From: Cryptomeria japonica
Taxonomy: Eukaryota > Streptophyta > Pinopsida > Cupressales > Cupressaceae
Assembly (NCBI RefSeq): GCF_030272615.1
Contig: NC_081405.1
Coordinates: forward strand, 652,138,920 to 652,202,919
Direction: 5' to 3'
DNA: 64,000 bases
Position numbers and translations under genes: made by a program
Notes under the pieces: model-generated
Database searches by the model: none
The model's input: the letters and a program-made list of their open reading frames with translations, nothing else
Told to the model about the DNA's origin: nothing
Shown here: one piece after another, positions 11,846-23,414 of the stretch
Position numbering within the stretch: the first letter of the stretch is position 1
Layout of the letters: every line of letters begins with the position of its first letter

Positions 11846-12256
11846 AAAGCTTTAATATCTCATATAAATACTAATGATTCTTGGATCATAGATAGTGGAT
11901 GCTCACATCACATGACAGGTGATAAACACAAGTTTGTTAAACTAGATGATTATGATGGAGGCTATGTAAGATTTGGTAATGATGCACCATGTCCGGTAAG
12001 AGGTAAAGGATCCATAACACTTCTTGACAATGCTAAATGTAATGATGTTTATTGGGTTGAAGGTTTGAAATACAATTTGTTGAGTGTAGCACAGCTAAAC
12101 AACACAGGTTACCAAATAGAGTTTGAAAAAGGAATTGTCAAAGTTCATGACAAGCATGGAAAGTTAGCTTCTACCGGGACACAAACAAGAGGTAATACAT
12201 TTCATCTTGACTCAACTTGGAATAAGTGTCTATATGCAAAGATAGATGACACCTGA
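11846..12256 (+). pseudogene. Copia protease and start of pre-integrase region
   Basis: Same frame as gag. The aspartic protease active site is seen in SWIIDSGCSHHMTG (near 11880-11920), followed by the flap-side GKGSITL and the LKYNLLSVAQL block typical of copia proteases. The frame closes at a TGA (12254) just before LWHKRFCHVNFDNL, the start of the integrase zinc region. That TGA is present in all three copies of the triplicated segment, so it predates the triplication. Confidence 0.75.
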
Positions 12257-13664
12257 TTATGGCATAAAAGGTTTTGTCATGTAAATTTTGATAATCTGAT
12301 CAAAATAAACAAGAAGCACTGAGTAAGAGGTCTACCGAATCTTGAGAAACCTGAGAATGTTGTGCCGAGGATGCCATATGGGTAAGATGAAAAGATCAAG
12401 CTTTACAAGTAAGTCCTACACTTCTAAGGGAATTTTAGATCTTGTGCACACTGATCTTTGTGGTCCTATGAAAGTTCAGAGTTATTATGGTGATAGATAT
12501 TTCATATTATTTGTGGATGATTATTCAAGGATGATGTCAGTAATGTTTTTAAAAGAAAAATCAGAAGCTTTTCAAATGTTTAAATGGTACAAGGCAAGAG
12601 TTGAAAATGAAACAGGAAGACAACTGAAATGTCTTAGATCAGATAGAGGAGGAGAGTTTACCTCTGATGAGTCAACTTATTTTGAAATGTCTTGACTCAA
12701 CTCGGAATAAGTGTCTATATGCAAAGATAGATGACACCTGATTATGGCATAAAAGGTTTTGTCATGTAAATTTTGATAATCTGATCAAAATAAGCAAGAA
12801 GCACCGAGTAAGAGGTCTACCGAATCTTGAGAAACCTGAGAATGCTATGTGTCGAGGATGCCAGATGGGTAAGATGAAAAGATCAAGCTTTACAAGTAAG
12901 TCCTACACTTCTAAGGGAATTTTAGATCTTGTGCACACTGATCTTTGTGGTCCTATGAAAGTTCAGAGTTGTTATGGTGATAGATATTTCATATTATTTG
13001 TGGATGATTATTCAAGGATGATGTCAGTAATGTTTTTAAAAGAAAAATCAGAAGTTTTTCAAATGTTTAAATGGTACAAGGCAAGAGTTGAAAATGAAAT
13101 AGGAAGACAACTAAAATGTCTTAGATCAGATAGAGGAGAAGAGTTTACCTCTGATGAGTTCAACTTATTTTGAAATGTCTTGACTCAACTCGGAATAAGT
13201 GTCTATATGCAAAGATAGATGACACCTGATTATGGCATAAAAGGTTTTGTCATGTAAATTTTGATAATTTGATCAAAATAAGCAAGAAGCACCGAGTAAG
13301 AGGTCTACCGAATCTTGAGAAACCTAAGAATGCTATGTGCTGAGGATGCCAGATGGGTAAGATGAAAAGATCAAGCTTTACAAGTAAGTCCTACACTTCT
13401 AAGGGAATTTTAGATCTTGTGCACACTGATCTTTGTGGTCCTATGAAAGTTCAGAGTTATTATGGTGATAGATATTTCATATTATTTGTGGATGATTATT
13501 CAAGGATGATGTTAGTAATGTTTTTAAAAGAAAAATAAGAAGCTTTTCAAATGTTTAAATGGTACAAGGCAAGAGTTGAAAATGAAACAGGAAGACAACT
13601 GAAATGTCTTAGATTAGATAGAGGAGGAGAGTTTACCTCTGATGAGTTCAACTTATTTTGCAAT
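12206..13664 (+). repeat. Tandem triplication of a 485-488-bp integrase segment
   Basis: Three head-to-tail copies start with CTTGACTCAAC at 12206, 12691 and 13179. Each carries the HHCC zinc region (LWHKRFCHVN...CRGC), the first catalytic Asp block (LVHTDLCGPM) and the second Asp block (RSDRGGEFTSDE). The third copy runs on into the normal remainder of integrase. Units are nearly identical. Unit 1 has lost 2 bp near 12355 and 1 bp near 12671, which restores a 488-bp ancestral unit. That length is not divisible by three, so each duplication breaks the frame. Stops differ between units, so the triplication is not the latest event. Confidence 0.9.
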
Positions 13665-14264
13665 GATCATGGTATAAAAAGACAAGTCTCTGCACCGAGA
13701 ACTCCAAAGCAGAATGGAATAGCTGAGAGGAGGAACAGATCTATTGTGGATTGTGCAAGAACCCTGATAATTGAAAAGAAGGTTCCACAAACATTTTGGA
13801 GAGAAGCAATAAGCACAGCAGTTTACACATTGAACTGAGTACAACTGAAAAAAGGAACTTTGAGGACACCTTATGAAATCTGGTATGACAAGAAACCTAA
13901 TCTAAGTTATTTTAAAATCTTTGGGAGTAGATGCTATGTTCACAAAGATGATAGAAATGGTAAGTTTGATCAGAAAAGTGAAGGAACATTTCTAGGTTAT
14001 TCTTCTAGAAGCAAAGCATTTAAATGTCTAATCAAATCATCTAAAAAAGTAGTAGAAAGTGCAAATGTGAAAATTGATGAATTTGCAGAAAGAAATGATG
14101 AAGGAAACTCCAAAGAACCAGAAGATTATGAAGAATTTGTCTATGTTCAACCAAGAAGTCCTACCGAGAAGACTGCTGAAGGAAATGAAGAGAATATCCA
14201 GTTACCGAGTGATGAAGAAGATCATACAGAGCCTATTGAGCCTGTATTAGCAAAGTATGTCTAA
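13179..14264 (+). pseudogene. Copia integrase (third copy with C-terminal part)
   Basis: This is the only copy with the complete core: zinc region, D (LVHTDLCGP), D (DRGGEF, here preceded by LRL instead of LRS) and E (TPKQNGIAERRNRS, near 13710). After it come the FKIFGSRCYVH and GKFDQKSEGTFLGYS blocks of the copia integrase C-terminus. In-frame stops include TGA at 13341-13343 (CGA in unit 2), TAA near 13536 and TGA near 13836. It is not functional. A frameshift separates it from the RT. Confidence 0.8.
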
Positions 14265-14370
14265 AGGAATCATGCACCAAGTCAGATTTTAGGAGATAAG
14301 AATGATCCAGTGATGACAAGGAACAAACTAAGGTAGAACACGTCTCATATCTGAATTTGAACCGAGAATA

Positions 14371-15060
14371 GTGAAAGAGGCATTTAACAGTGAAGATTGG
14401 ATAAATGCTATGATAGAAAAGATTGATCAAATCAAGAATAATGACACATGGATACTGGTCCCAAGACTGAAGGACAAAAATGTAATTGATACAAAGTGGA
14501 TTTTCAAAAACAAGCTAAATGAAAAAGGAGAGGTCGTTCGGAACAAAGCAAGACTAGTTTGCAAAGGTTATGCCCAAGAAGAAGGAATTGATTATGGTGA
14601 GACTTTTGCACCTGTGACTAGACTTGAAGGAGTAAGAACATTGTTGGCATATGTTTCTTACAAAAATTTCAAGGTATATCAAATGGATGTCAAATCTACA
14701 TTTTTGAATGGTATATTAGAAGAAGAAGTTTTCATTGAACAACCTGAAGGATTTGTTGAAGACAAGAATAAAGATCAGGTATGTAAATTGAACAAAGCTT
14801 TATATGGTTTGAAACAAGCACCTAGAGCATGGTATGAGAGATTGCACTCATATTTAATCAAAATTGGTTTTATAAGAACAAGTGAAAACAACAATATGTA
14901 CATGAAGAATGATGAAAATGGAATACTGATCTAAGCCATATTTGTTGATGATATTATCTTTAGTGGAAATGACTCTCTATGCAAGAACTTTGGAAATGAA
15001 ATGAGTAAAGAATTTGAGATGTCATTAATCGGTGAGATAAAGTATTTTATAGGTCTGTAG
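14371..15060 (+). pseudogene. Copia reverse transcriptase
   Basis: RVT_2-type RT. Visible blocks are [62 protein letters not shown] and the catalytic FVDDIIF (near 14940). A TAA at 14932-14934 lies immediately before the catalytic box and a TAG at 15058-15060 follows it. The domain is otherwise well conserved. The first residue of the catalytic quartet is F rather than Y, a common copia variant. Confidence 0.85.
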
Positions 15061-15069
15061 ATACTGCAA

Positions 15070-15894
15070 ATGAAAGATGAGATTTTCATTACCCAATTCA
15101 AGTACATAAAGGAAATCTTGAAGAAATTTGGAATGGAGGATTCAAAACTAGTAAGCACCCCTATGACTACCTACTGTAAACTATCAAAGAATGATGAATC
15201 TACATCTGTTGATGAGACACTTTACCGATCTATGATTGGAAAGTTGCAATATGTTGTTCACAGTAGGCCAGATATAGCACATGCAGTAGGTATTGTTGCA
15301 AGATTTTCTGCAGATCCTAAGGAAACACACATGAGGACAATCAAAAGAATTTTTAGATACTTAAAAGGCACTAAAGATTATGGCTTAGTATATCGGAAAG
15401 GAAATGTTTATGATTTAAAAGTTTATACTGATGTTGATTGGGTAGGCAACATTGATGACAAGAAAAGCACAAGTGGAGGAGCTTTCTTTTTAGGAGAAAG
15501 ACTAGTGAGTTGGCTTAGCAAGAAACAAGGATGTGTTTCTCAATCAACAATAGAAGCTGAATATGTTGTTGTAGCACTGAATTGCACCAATATAGCATGG
15601 ATCAAACAACTATTGGAAGGCATAAATGAGCAAGTTACTGAGCCAATAACTATATTATGTGATAACACTAGTGCCATTAACATTTCAAAGAATCCTATTA
15701 TGCACTCTAAGACAAAATACATCTCTATCAAATATCGTTATCTTAGAGAAGAAGTTCAAGAGAAGAAAGTGGTGTTGGAGTATGTTAGCACAAAGGAACA
15801 AATAATAGATATCTTCACCAAGCCACTGCCAAAGGACACTTTTGAGTATTTCAGAAGTCAGTTAGGGGTCCTACCCCTATCTTCCATTCACTAA
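15070..15894 (+). CDS. Copia RT connection and RNase H
   Basis: 274 codons in the RT frame. The thumb/connection segment includes STPMTTYCKLSKND, YRSMIGKLQYVVHSRPDIAH and RIFRYLKGTKDYGL. RNase H follows with its first Asp in YTDVDWVG (near 15426), the Glu in STIEAEYVV, the Asp in LCDNTSAI, and the C-terminal TKYISIKYRYLREEV and DIFTKPLPKDTF blocks that end copia polyproteins. This part is open and catalytic residues are present, but it is translated only if the upstream stops are passed. Confidence 0.85.
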   Translation: MKDEIFITQFKYIKEILKKFGMEDSKLVSTPMTTYCKLSKNDESTSVDETLYRSMIGKLQYVVHSRPDIAHAVGIVARFSADPKETHMRTIKRIFRYLKGTKDYGLVYRKGNVYDLKVYTDVDWVGNIDDKKSTSGGAFFLGERLVSWLSKKQGCVSQSTIEAEYVVVALNCTNIAWIKQLLEGINEQVTEPITILCDNTSAINISKNPIMHSKTKYISIKYRYLREEVQEKKVVLEYVSTKEQIIDIFTKPLPKDTFEYFRSQLGVLPLSSIH

Positions 15895-16284
15895 TCAAGT
15901 TCGGTGAAAGCATCAATTCGATGACTCTATAGAATATCTTTTAGGAGTTGATGGTGATTTACACACTCTAGGAGGTTTTCTAAAGGTGTGCAGGAAACAA
16001 TAAACAGGGAACAGGATTTGAAGACAAAATGCTCTGACCGAGACTGAGTAGATATATCATAGCATGGAATTCACTTCTCAGTGGAAGAAATTATGTTTTT
16101 AGTTCTTTTCATTTTTGGCATTGTTGTCAAAGAGGGAGAAGACTAATGTATGGGGGAGAAGTCTATTGACTAAAGGAGAAGACTAATGACAGAGGGAGAG
16201 CATTTCAGAATTTCATAGCAATCTGAATCCGAATCAATAAAAGTCAAATCAATTGGTTTTGCCATCAATGCCAAAACGGGAGAT
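15895..16284 (+). other. Copia 3' untranslated region with purine-rich repeats and PPT
   Basis: Non-coding tail between RNase H and the 3' LTR. Around 16128-16202 there are several purine-rich stretches (AGAGGGAGAAGAC, GGGGGAGAAG, AGGAGAAGAC, GAGGGAGAG). The tract directly before the LTR is CAAAACGGGAGAT (about 16272-16284), which is the likely plus-strand primer. Confidence 0.6.
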
Positions 16285-17809
16285 TGTTGGCATTATAATA
16301 GACAACTGAGATCATTGGCATTCCAATTACAATGAGAGATTGTTAGCATTTCAATAAGGATATTGAGAAGGTTGTTGATGACTATGGATATAACTGATTA
16401 ATGTTCACTGTCTTAATATTATTATTTTGTCATTGATGTCAAGAAATTGATTTTCTGACTTAGTATGATGTTGCCATATCTTAAGCAGTATGATTTGATG
16501 AGTATGTAAAAGACACAAAAAGAATATGATGAATAAGGGGAGAAATAAGTTATTCAATGGGCAACTATTACCAAGTTAGACAATGATGAGATCATGATGT
16601 TTAGATTGTTTTGATACCCTACATATGCTATTGTTTGAAAGGTTAATACTATACTATGTTACCGAGCAAGGAACCCAGTCGGTAAACCCTAAGGAACCTA
16701 GTCGGTAAACCCTAAGGTTATCGCTATCGGTTAATGAAGGCAGAATGTCTACCGAGTGAAGTTTAGTATTTATTGAGTTACTACCGAGTAGTAACAAAAT
16801 GCATTGAATGAATAAAAGCATTATTTAATGAAGGAAGCTGATGAGCTGGAGCAGATTAAATGATTGGTAAGCTGTGTATGAAGATTGTTAATGAATCTAT
16901 GGCAATGAAAGATCGGTAGGAAGATCTACAACTCAGATTGAACAACAATACCCTAGCACAAGTTCCAAGATGAAAATGCAAGTTCCAAGGTGGGGTAAAA
17001 TGTTTTCAGATCAAAGGATACATTGAACCTGGACAAGATTGAAGATCTAATGGCTATGATTGATCATGGGAAATGTGATCAAGGAGATTAAGCGGTTGGA
17101 AGATTGTTTATAAATAGGAAACTGTTGATAAACAATGTATGTGGGCAAGTGTATGCATAGGGATGCTACATAGTGATTACCGAGCACAGAAGCTTGAAGA
17201 CCTATTTTGATAACAGAGTATAGAGCCCAGTAGAAGGACAAGATAAGTCCTATGAATAGATTGTATTGAGCAAATAAGAATCTACTTTAGCATTTTTAGA
17301 TGTGAAGTTGCAGACATATTTTTATTACTGTTATTTTGTGAAGTAGCAGAAAATCTCTTAACCGAGTGGACTTAACAGTCTTATTTGTAAAATCCTCTAG
17401 CAAGGTGACATTCTTATTGAGTGTTTGAAATCCTTTAACAAGGTCACTTCTAACAAGGTGAAGATCCTAACAGATCTGAGGAAATCCCTTAACCGGGTCA
17501 CATCTAGCAATGTGTTTGTAATCTTTAACAGGATTTGCTTTTAACCGAGCATACTCTAGAAGAGTATATTTCTTAGTGGGTCCGAAATCTCACTGTGGTT
17601 TTTCCCTATTTGGGTTTCCATGTTAAATCTGGTGTTATATGTTTGTGATCTTATCTATTTATGGGTCTGCATGCATTACTATTTTTCTGATAAGGTTACC
17701 GAGGTTGAATCTATTATTTTTATTGAAGATTAAGTTTGAATGATTCACCCCCCCTCTCATATTGTTAACTTGGCATCTGTACTAATCACATTAAGTATCA
17801 GAACTATCA
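16285..17809 (+). repeat. 3' LTR of complete copia element (1525 bp)
   Basis: Starts TGTTGGCATT and ends AACTATCA, followed by the ATTTT target duplicate. It aligns over its whole length with 9140-10679 with scattered substitutions and short indels. Confidence 0.9.
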
Positions 17810-17814
17810 ATTTT

Positions 17815-18610
17815 ACATTCATCTACCCTATGACCAAATCCTTTACACTCAAAGCAATAACCAGAGAAAGGTGGCTTATTACTTACAAATTTCTTTTGCC
17901 AGACATGAAGTGATTTTACCGGTTTGGCATCTATATTTCTGCTTCTCCGGGAATGGATCCAAGGTTGTCCATTTTCTACAGATCTTCCATCTGATCTCTT
18001 CTTCTACCATGCTTGTCTTGACTTGGTGGCTGTTCCATTTCTTTGTCTTCTACTCGTAGAAGTCAAGTCAACCTTATTTTTTGGAGTATCTTTGACTGTG
18101 AAGGTTTGGCTTTTTCCATTTTCATTTGAGGAGACAAATTGAATATCTTTGTGGGAGGTCTCCTTGCTTGTAGATAATTCACCACCAGCACATCCTAATC
18201 CTCCAGTATCCTTGGAATATTTTTGTTTACTTAACATTTTCTTCAAGGCCTCAGTACTGCCATCATACCAGATCCTTATCTTGAGCTCATTTTGAAATTT
18301 CTCAAGGTCTTTTCTGATGCTCTCCATTTCCTCTTTCAGCTTCAAACACTCTTTGTCCTTTTTTTTCACTTCTAGCTAGAGATCGTCACATCTTCTCTCC
18401 TTATCATCAAATACTGATTTCAACTCACCAGTCAATCCTTTTGCCTCTTCAAGTTGAGATGTCAATATGCAGATATATTTATTTGATTCTTCAAGGCATA
18501 TTCTCAACCAACTGTATTCATCATGAACTGAATCTTTGTAATTCCTAAAATCCTTTCTAACACTTTGTAGCTCATCTAGTGCACTAACCAGTTTACATTC
18601 AAGATCTACT
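17815..18610 (-). pseudogene. Copia gag fragment, coiled-coil and first zinc knuckle
   Basis: Reading the minus strand from 18600, the frame is rich in Lys/Glu heptads (YSWLRICLEESNKYI, LEEAKGLTGELKSV, KEEMESIRKDLEKFQNEL), then WYDGSTEALKKML, then the knuckle CFECKGFGHRVDEC near 17830. One TAG near 18376 fits CAG to TAG. Long coiled coil plus several knuckles suggests a SIRE/Maximus-type Gag. The N-terminal part is replaced by an LTR starting at 18611, and the downstream part continues at 9139 beyond the nested copia element. Confidence 0.65.
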
Positions 18611-19660
18611 TGTTAGGACCCAGAGGCAACTGAGTGGGGGGGGGTGGGTGTGAATCTGTTGTCTATTTATTTCAACCCAAATATAACTTAATCAAACTTG
18701 ATACATAGTACCAATAAGCCAGATTTAATGTCGGTTATCAGATTAACAGTTAATATCAATACCGGTGAAACTTAATGCATGAAACAGAAAGAGAAACAAC
18801 ATCCACAACACATAACGCATAGATTTGTACGTGGAAACCCTATAAGGAGAAAAACTACGATGGGAAACCTTACCCACAATCAAATGATACTACGGTAGAT
18901 AGTATGTGTATACAAATGGGGTCTGCACATGCAAAAAGGCAAACCGCCTAAAGCTCACTTCTCAATCACAAAATAGGAGTCACACTGACTACAATTGGAT
19001 GATTAAATCCAATGATAACGTACTGCTCAAAGTAGCATCTCCAATGTTGGATTCAGTATTGGTAAGCTCTGATTATCTCCTTCTTTATGGTCTGCTCATA
19101 TGATCTTCAATATTCACACATACCATGTTACAATACCATAAACTTACATTTTCTTCCTTCTACCTTCTTGCTTCTTCCTTACATTATCTCACAAATGAGA
19201 TCTTACATATATACCAAAACCTAAGACCAAATGTGTAGGTCGGCTAATTAAGAATATTACAATAAAATCAATTACAACAAGTAAGTTAAGATGTGATGCA
19301 TCATGTCGACTCAATGTAATTACAACAATGTCCAATTGATTAAATCATCTCCATAACGTGTCATGCTGATCTGGAATAGATAATGAATGTCGATCCATAA
19401 CCTAGACTAATTTGCCAGTAACAACAAATATGTCAACCCGATTAGACCAATAACCAGAGTACCAAAAACAAGTGTCCAAACCATGTCTTCGACATAACCA
19501 TGTGATCTCTGGATGATAACAAGTCATCCTAAGTACCGGTGAACAATATAACCTATCGGTGAACCAAATATCGATGACTGTGCATAAGTCACTGAACTTG
19601 CTGGTGAACATAACCAAAGATCTCCAGAAGGATAAGTGTTGACAAGTGTTGACATCAATG
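18611..19660 (-). repeat. Copia-type LTR, reverse orientation (right border uncertain)
   Basis: The left border is sharp: TGTTAGG at 18611, the reverse of an LTR ending CCTAACA. Reversed, it contains the CACACCCACCCCCCCCC tract near its 3' end, TTTTTCTCC...GGGTTTCCACG, and GGCGGTTTGCCTTTTTGCATGTG, shared with the LTR at 7601. The right border is estimated near the GTTGACA repeats at 19640-19660. No matching target duplicate (CTACT) was seen on the right, so I cannot say whether this is a solo LTR or part of a longer element. Confidence 0.5.
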
Positions 19661-20768
19661 ACAAAACTAGGGATAACTTTAAGAAACCCCCCCTGGGCAA
19701 TTGTGTAAAATCCTGGCGAATCAGACATTATTTTCGGGGGGAAATTTTCATATCAATGACAAAAAAAAAAATTTAAATGACGAAAAAATTATTTTGTATT
19801 GGCGATTTTTTTTCTAGGGTACGAAAATGCCATAAATTTCTAGCAAATAATACCTTGTTCTATGCGGAAAATATTTATTGTGGGAGGCGAATAATTATTG
19901 TTAAAAGGAACAAATATATAATTGTATGAGCGAAAAATTTTACTCCGAAGGAAAAATTATTTAAATGTATTGGCGTTTTTATCCACCGCTTGAAAATTAT
20001 TTAAATGTATTGGCGATTTTTATTCACCACTTGAAAATTATTTAAATGTATTGGCGATTTTTATCCACCGCTTGAAAATTATTTAATTTGTTTTGGCGAA
20101 TATTTTGTTATTTATGGTACAATATATGATTCCTTGGCGATTTCATAAATTCATTGCCATTAATAGACAAGGCACATCACATCACATCAGTACATCACAT
20201 CACATAATACATTGAGTCCGGACTCTGCACGATGTATCAATAAGCGCGGCCTCTTTGACACATAAAGGGTGACACATACCTAAAATCTATCAATGATTAT
20301 AAACCGTTCGATGATCGTATATCAATGGCTGAACTTTTATTTCGGCCCAATTTTCTAAAGAGAACATAGCTCACCAGAAAGTGCCTGGAATGGAATTGGA
20401 TTCAATAGACACGTATCAAATGTCATGAATCACGATCGATAATTTCATTCATTTAATATATATCTTTTCACTTACGGCAATCCACTCTATCCCCACAACT
20501 TCCAATGTGATACTTGCCAATTTGGTATTGGTTCATAGTTGTTTCCAATTTCGCACACTCGTGCATTTATGGGAAAGATTTGCAGAGATATGAAAGATTT
20601 AAATTTTTTTATAGCAATTAATACTATTAAAGAAGTAATTATTACAATCAAGAGCTTCAATAATTTATATATGATCTCTACTTCTTTCATCTTCAATTAG
20701 CCTTTGTCATTTGGTAGATAAATCGTCAGAGCTCATGGTATTTTAGGTTTATAGGCTCACTGCTTAGG
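19661..20768. other. AT-rich spacer with short tandem repeats
   Basis: No gene is visible. It contains A- and T-runs, a 41-bp tandem repeat (listed separately) and an ACATCAC-rich microsatellite at about 20167-20207. Base composition and dispersed GGCGA/TTGGCGA motifs suggest an old, unidentified repeat. Confidence 0.5.
19951..20098. repeat. 41-bp tandem repeat, about 3.5 copies
   Basis: GAAAATTATTTAAATGTAT followed by TGGCGATTTTTATCCACCGCT recurs at 19951, 19992, 20033 and 20074, with single-base differences and a degenerate last copy. It is non-coding. Confidence 0.85.
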
Positions 20769-21221
20769 TTGTTTAATTTGTTAATCTATTTTCTCAAGAT
20801 GGACACTACCATCCGCTTGAGAAGCATTTCTCTAGAGGACCAGAGGGCCTTTCTAGGCTCTGTTAGAGACCCAACCCTCCAGTCAGTCTGCAAGGAGGTT
20901 GGGTTGTTCACCAATGAAGCTGTGCGGATGGTGCTGGGTAGAGAATTTCTGCAAAATGAAAATAGGTACCGTGTTAACACGGACCTTACATCCTACTTCT
21001 TAGCATCTCTTCTGGACTTGGGAGGAGACAAGGTGGATATGCTAACGCTGTTGAGGAAGGTTTTTAAGGAAGACTTCCTTGTAGATGACATTACTCTTGT
21101 CGTTCTTGCAGAAGTAGGGGTGGGGATCCCTTGGGCGAGTGATTTATCCAAGCTTCTCCTCCCTGACCAAACACTTCCAGTGGCTAGGCAACCGTTTCTC
21201 CTAAACCTGAATGCGGAGTAG
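20769..21221 (+). CDS. Uncharacterised small ORF
   Basis: 150 codons; the second Met (20799, MDTTIRLRSISLEDQRAFLG) is the more natural start. Leucine-rich and probably helical (ASLLDLGGDKVDMLTLLRKV), acidic overall, with no signal peptide or membrane segment. After the TAG at 21219 the same frame continues for about 50 codons as a W/F-rich stretch (WVRIGRDFLQKWFLLDDF) before more stops. The original protein was therefore probably longer. I do not recognise the family. A real host gene remnant and a transposon-derived ORF are both possible. Confidence 0.4.
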   Translation: MFNLLIYFLKMDTTIRLRSISLEDQRAFLGSVRDPTLQSVCKEVGLFTNEAVRMVLGREFLQNENRYRVNTDLTSYFLASLLDLGGDKVDMLTLLRKVFKEDFLVDDITLVVLAEVGVGIPWASDLSKLLLPDQTLPVARQPFLLNLNAE

Positions 21222-21960
21222 CTGATGCGTCATAGAAAATGGGTGCGGATTGGCAGGGACTTCCTCCAGAAATGGTTCCTCCTGGACGACTTTCCATTTT
21301 ACATGTGGCTTGAAGAATTCTCTCAGCTTGTGCTGTTTGAAGAATTTTACATGGAAGGAGGGCCAGATTCTTAGGGCAAAATTGTAAACAATTCCACTAC
21401 CTATAGTTTTTTTCCCTATGTCCTTGAACCCTAATAGGCTGAGTGCCAGTGGCTCACTCATTTTGGCTTTTAAGTTTTTGGGGGACTCAAGTCTCTGACG
21501 AAAAAATTGTAAATTTCAAAAGCATAAATATTAATGATAATTTTTCAAATTCTAGTTTGTTTCACTTTGCCTCTTACAGTCTTATGGATATAAAAATGTT
21601 TTCTATAATTCTTTTTTATTTTTATTAATTAATTTCTTTCAAATTCTTTTTGTATATGAGCTACGTTATTTCAATTATTTGTTAAACAATGGAAATAAAT
21701 TTAATATTGTGATCTTTTTATGTAATGCTATAAAAAAAAAAATTCAATTCGTTCCATTAATTATTTGTACATTGATTATGGTTGATTATAATTTTATAAA
21801 TATATACTATTACTATATAGTCATTCAAAATACAAAATTTCAAAAGTTGCAAGATACAAAAGTTTATCGGTCAAGGTTTTTTCATTCAATTAATTGAAAA
21901 GTTTCAAGATACAAAATTTGTCCACAACTTATAGCAAGTAGACAAAAAAACTAGTTCATT
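21222..21960. other. AT-rich intergenic DNA
   Basis: Apart from the short read-through of the preceding ORF (to about 21375), I see no conserved coding or repeat structure. T- and A-rich sequence dominates from 21500. Confidence 0.5.
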
Positions 21961-21975
21961 GTCGATAGGCCGCTC

Positions 21976-22539
21976 ACTCAGTCTCACGATCCCCCTGGGT
22001 CGCCTCCTCCCAGTCCCTTCCCTCCTCGAAGGTTGATGCTTTGGCTTTCCCTTTTGCCGCTTCAGCTTTCATTTTTGGAATGCAGTTTAGGAACCCGAAG
22101 TCGGGGTCACCCTCCAAGCTTGCTAGTAGCTGTATGGCCCTTCCTTCTTGAGCCCTATCTCTCAATGCCCTACAACCTCCATCCTTGCCACCACATGCAA
22201 AGCATTCAGGACTTCATCCACTCTTGTTAATTTAACAAAGAGTTTCATCGCTTCCCACCCCACTCGGGCTCGTTCACGACACTGGTATTTGATTTCATCC
22301 TCTAGGCCACGAATAAAAGGAAGCAATTCCTCCTAATTGTCCCCTTCCATAATTTGAATGCCAACTCCTGGCACTACCCACTCCAAGATTGAATCTAGGT
22401 TAATCAAAAACTCCTCATCAATCAATTTGACCAATGTGAGTTTTACCTTTTCCACCTCCGGTTTGAATTCACAGGCCCATGCCATAATTAGAGAGTAAAC
22501 CTCCATGTTAGTTTGATACCGGTGACTGATATGTGCCAC
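21976..22539 (-). pseudogene. Uncharacterised decayed gene, C-terminal part
   Basis: Minus strand. The first part, from Met at 22539, reads helical sequence with MEVYSLIMAWACEFKPEVEK, then passes a TAG near 22333-22335 and continues in frame as LPFIRGLEDEIKYQCRERAR. A one-base shift near 22165 leads into ALRDRAQEGRAIQLLASLEG and a basic/acidic tail ending in QGDRETE. One stop plus one frameshift in an otherwise coherent helical, charged protein indicates a pseudogene. The family is not recognised. Confidence 0.45.
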
Positions 22540-22599
22540 CTCCTATGCAAGCATCAGTTGAGTTGCTGCCCACAACTTCTCCTCCTTAAACCTAAACAG

Positions 22600-23414
22600 T
22601 CTTTGCATTCATTTATTAGATACTTTTCCCAAAAAGGGCACCAACTTCTTGTCTGTTTGAAGTGTGAAATTGGCCTCCATTGTCACCTGCAATTTCAAAA
22701 TCACTTCCTGCAAAAAATGTCTTACAGAAGGTACGATTCTCTGAACTATAGATTTGTTCTACAGCCGTTTCAAAGCAAAAAGTGGTACACAGATCAAAAG
22801 GTAAAAAAATCTGCCTCTGTCTTAACTCTTATAGGTCAGGTAATGAATGTGCACAATAAGACATTAATGCCATGAGATCAGGAAAAAGATTTCCTGCCAT
22901 CCTCCCCTTCCTCCTTTCGTGCGACATGCCGCAGACAACTCCTTGTGCAACAATTAATCGCCACCTTGGTATTTGTACTTTCCAAATTTGCTCGCCTTAA
23001 CAGGTTGAGGACTGCAGTTGCACATTTTTTTTAAATTAATAGACTAAATTTATGTTGAAATTTTATATATATTTTTAAACTATTTTTGAAAATTATATAT
23101 CGTAAACATATTTTCAAAGAATTTTGTTAAACTTTAAATTAATATTTTAGATTTAATATTGAATGTTTTCTTTTTAATATTAAACTTTTACCTTTCAAAT
23201 TGCATATCAAAATTTATATTTTTATTTAGTTATTTGTTTTATTCTAGAAACTAAGTTTCATGTTTTATACTATTTTTGAATTTAATTTTTTTACAAATAA
23301 TATTAACATTATATTTAATAGTTATCTCAAACTATTGCACATCTTTAAATACAAATAATATTAACATTATATTTAATAGTTATCTCAAACTATTGCCCAA
23401 TGCCCGAAATTGAA
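22600..23414. other. AT-rich intergenic DNA with a 58-bp duplication
   Basis: No gene is recognised. ACAAATAATATTAACATTAT and the following bases, about 46 bp in all, are repeated at 23293 and 23351, a tandem period of 58 bp. The rest is AT-rich without clear structure. Confidence 0.6.

Larger units (their letters stand above)
9140..17809 (+). mobile_element. Complete Ty1/copia retrotransposon (8.7 kb), defective
   Basis: Both LTRs are present (9140-10679 and 16285-17809). The PBS follows the 5' LTR, a polypurine stretch precedes the 3' LTR, and the 5-bp target duplication ATTTT (9135-9139 and 17810-17814) is perfect. Order inside is gag, protease, integrase, RT, RNase H, as in copia. The LTRs differ by scattered substitutions and small indels, for example an 11-bp difference near 9366/16505. 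The insertion is therefore not recent. A triplicated integrase segment and several stops and frameshifts make it non-autonomous. Confidence 0.92.

Noticed and set aside
10745-15894. Intact autonomous copia polyprotein
   Set aside because: The integrase triplication, TAA/TGA stops between domains and frame changes prevent a continuous polyprotein.
18611-19660. Solo LTR
   Set aside because: The left edge is clear but I could not find a matching 5-bp duplicate (CTACT) on the right, so the solo state is unsupported.
19951-20098. Possible CRISPR-like array
   Set aside because: Units are directly tandem without unique spacers and the DNA is plant nuclear.
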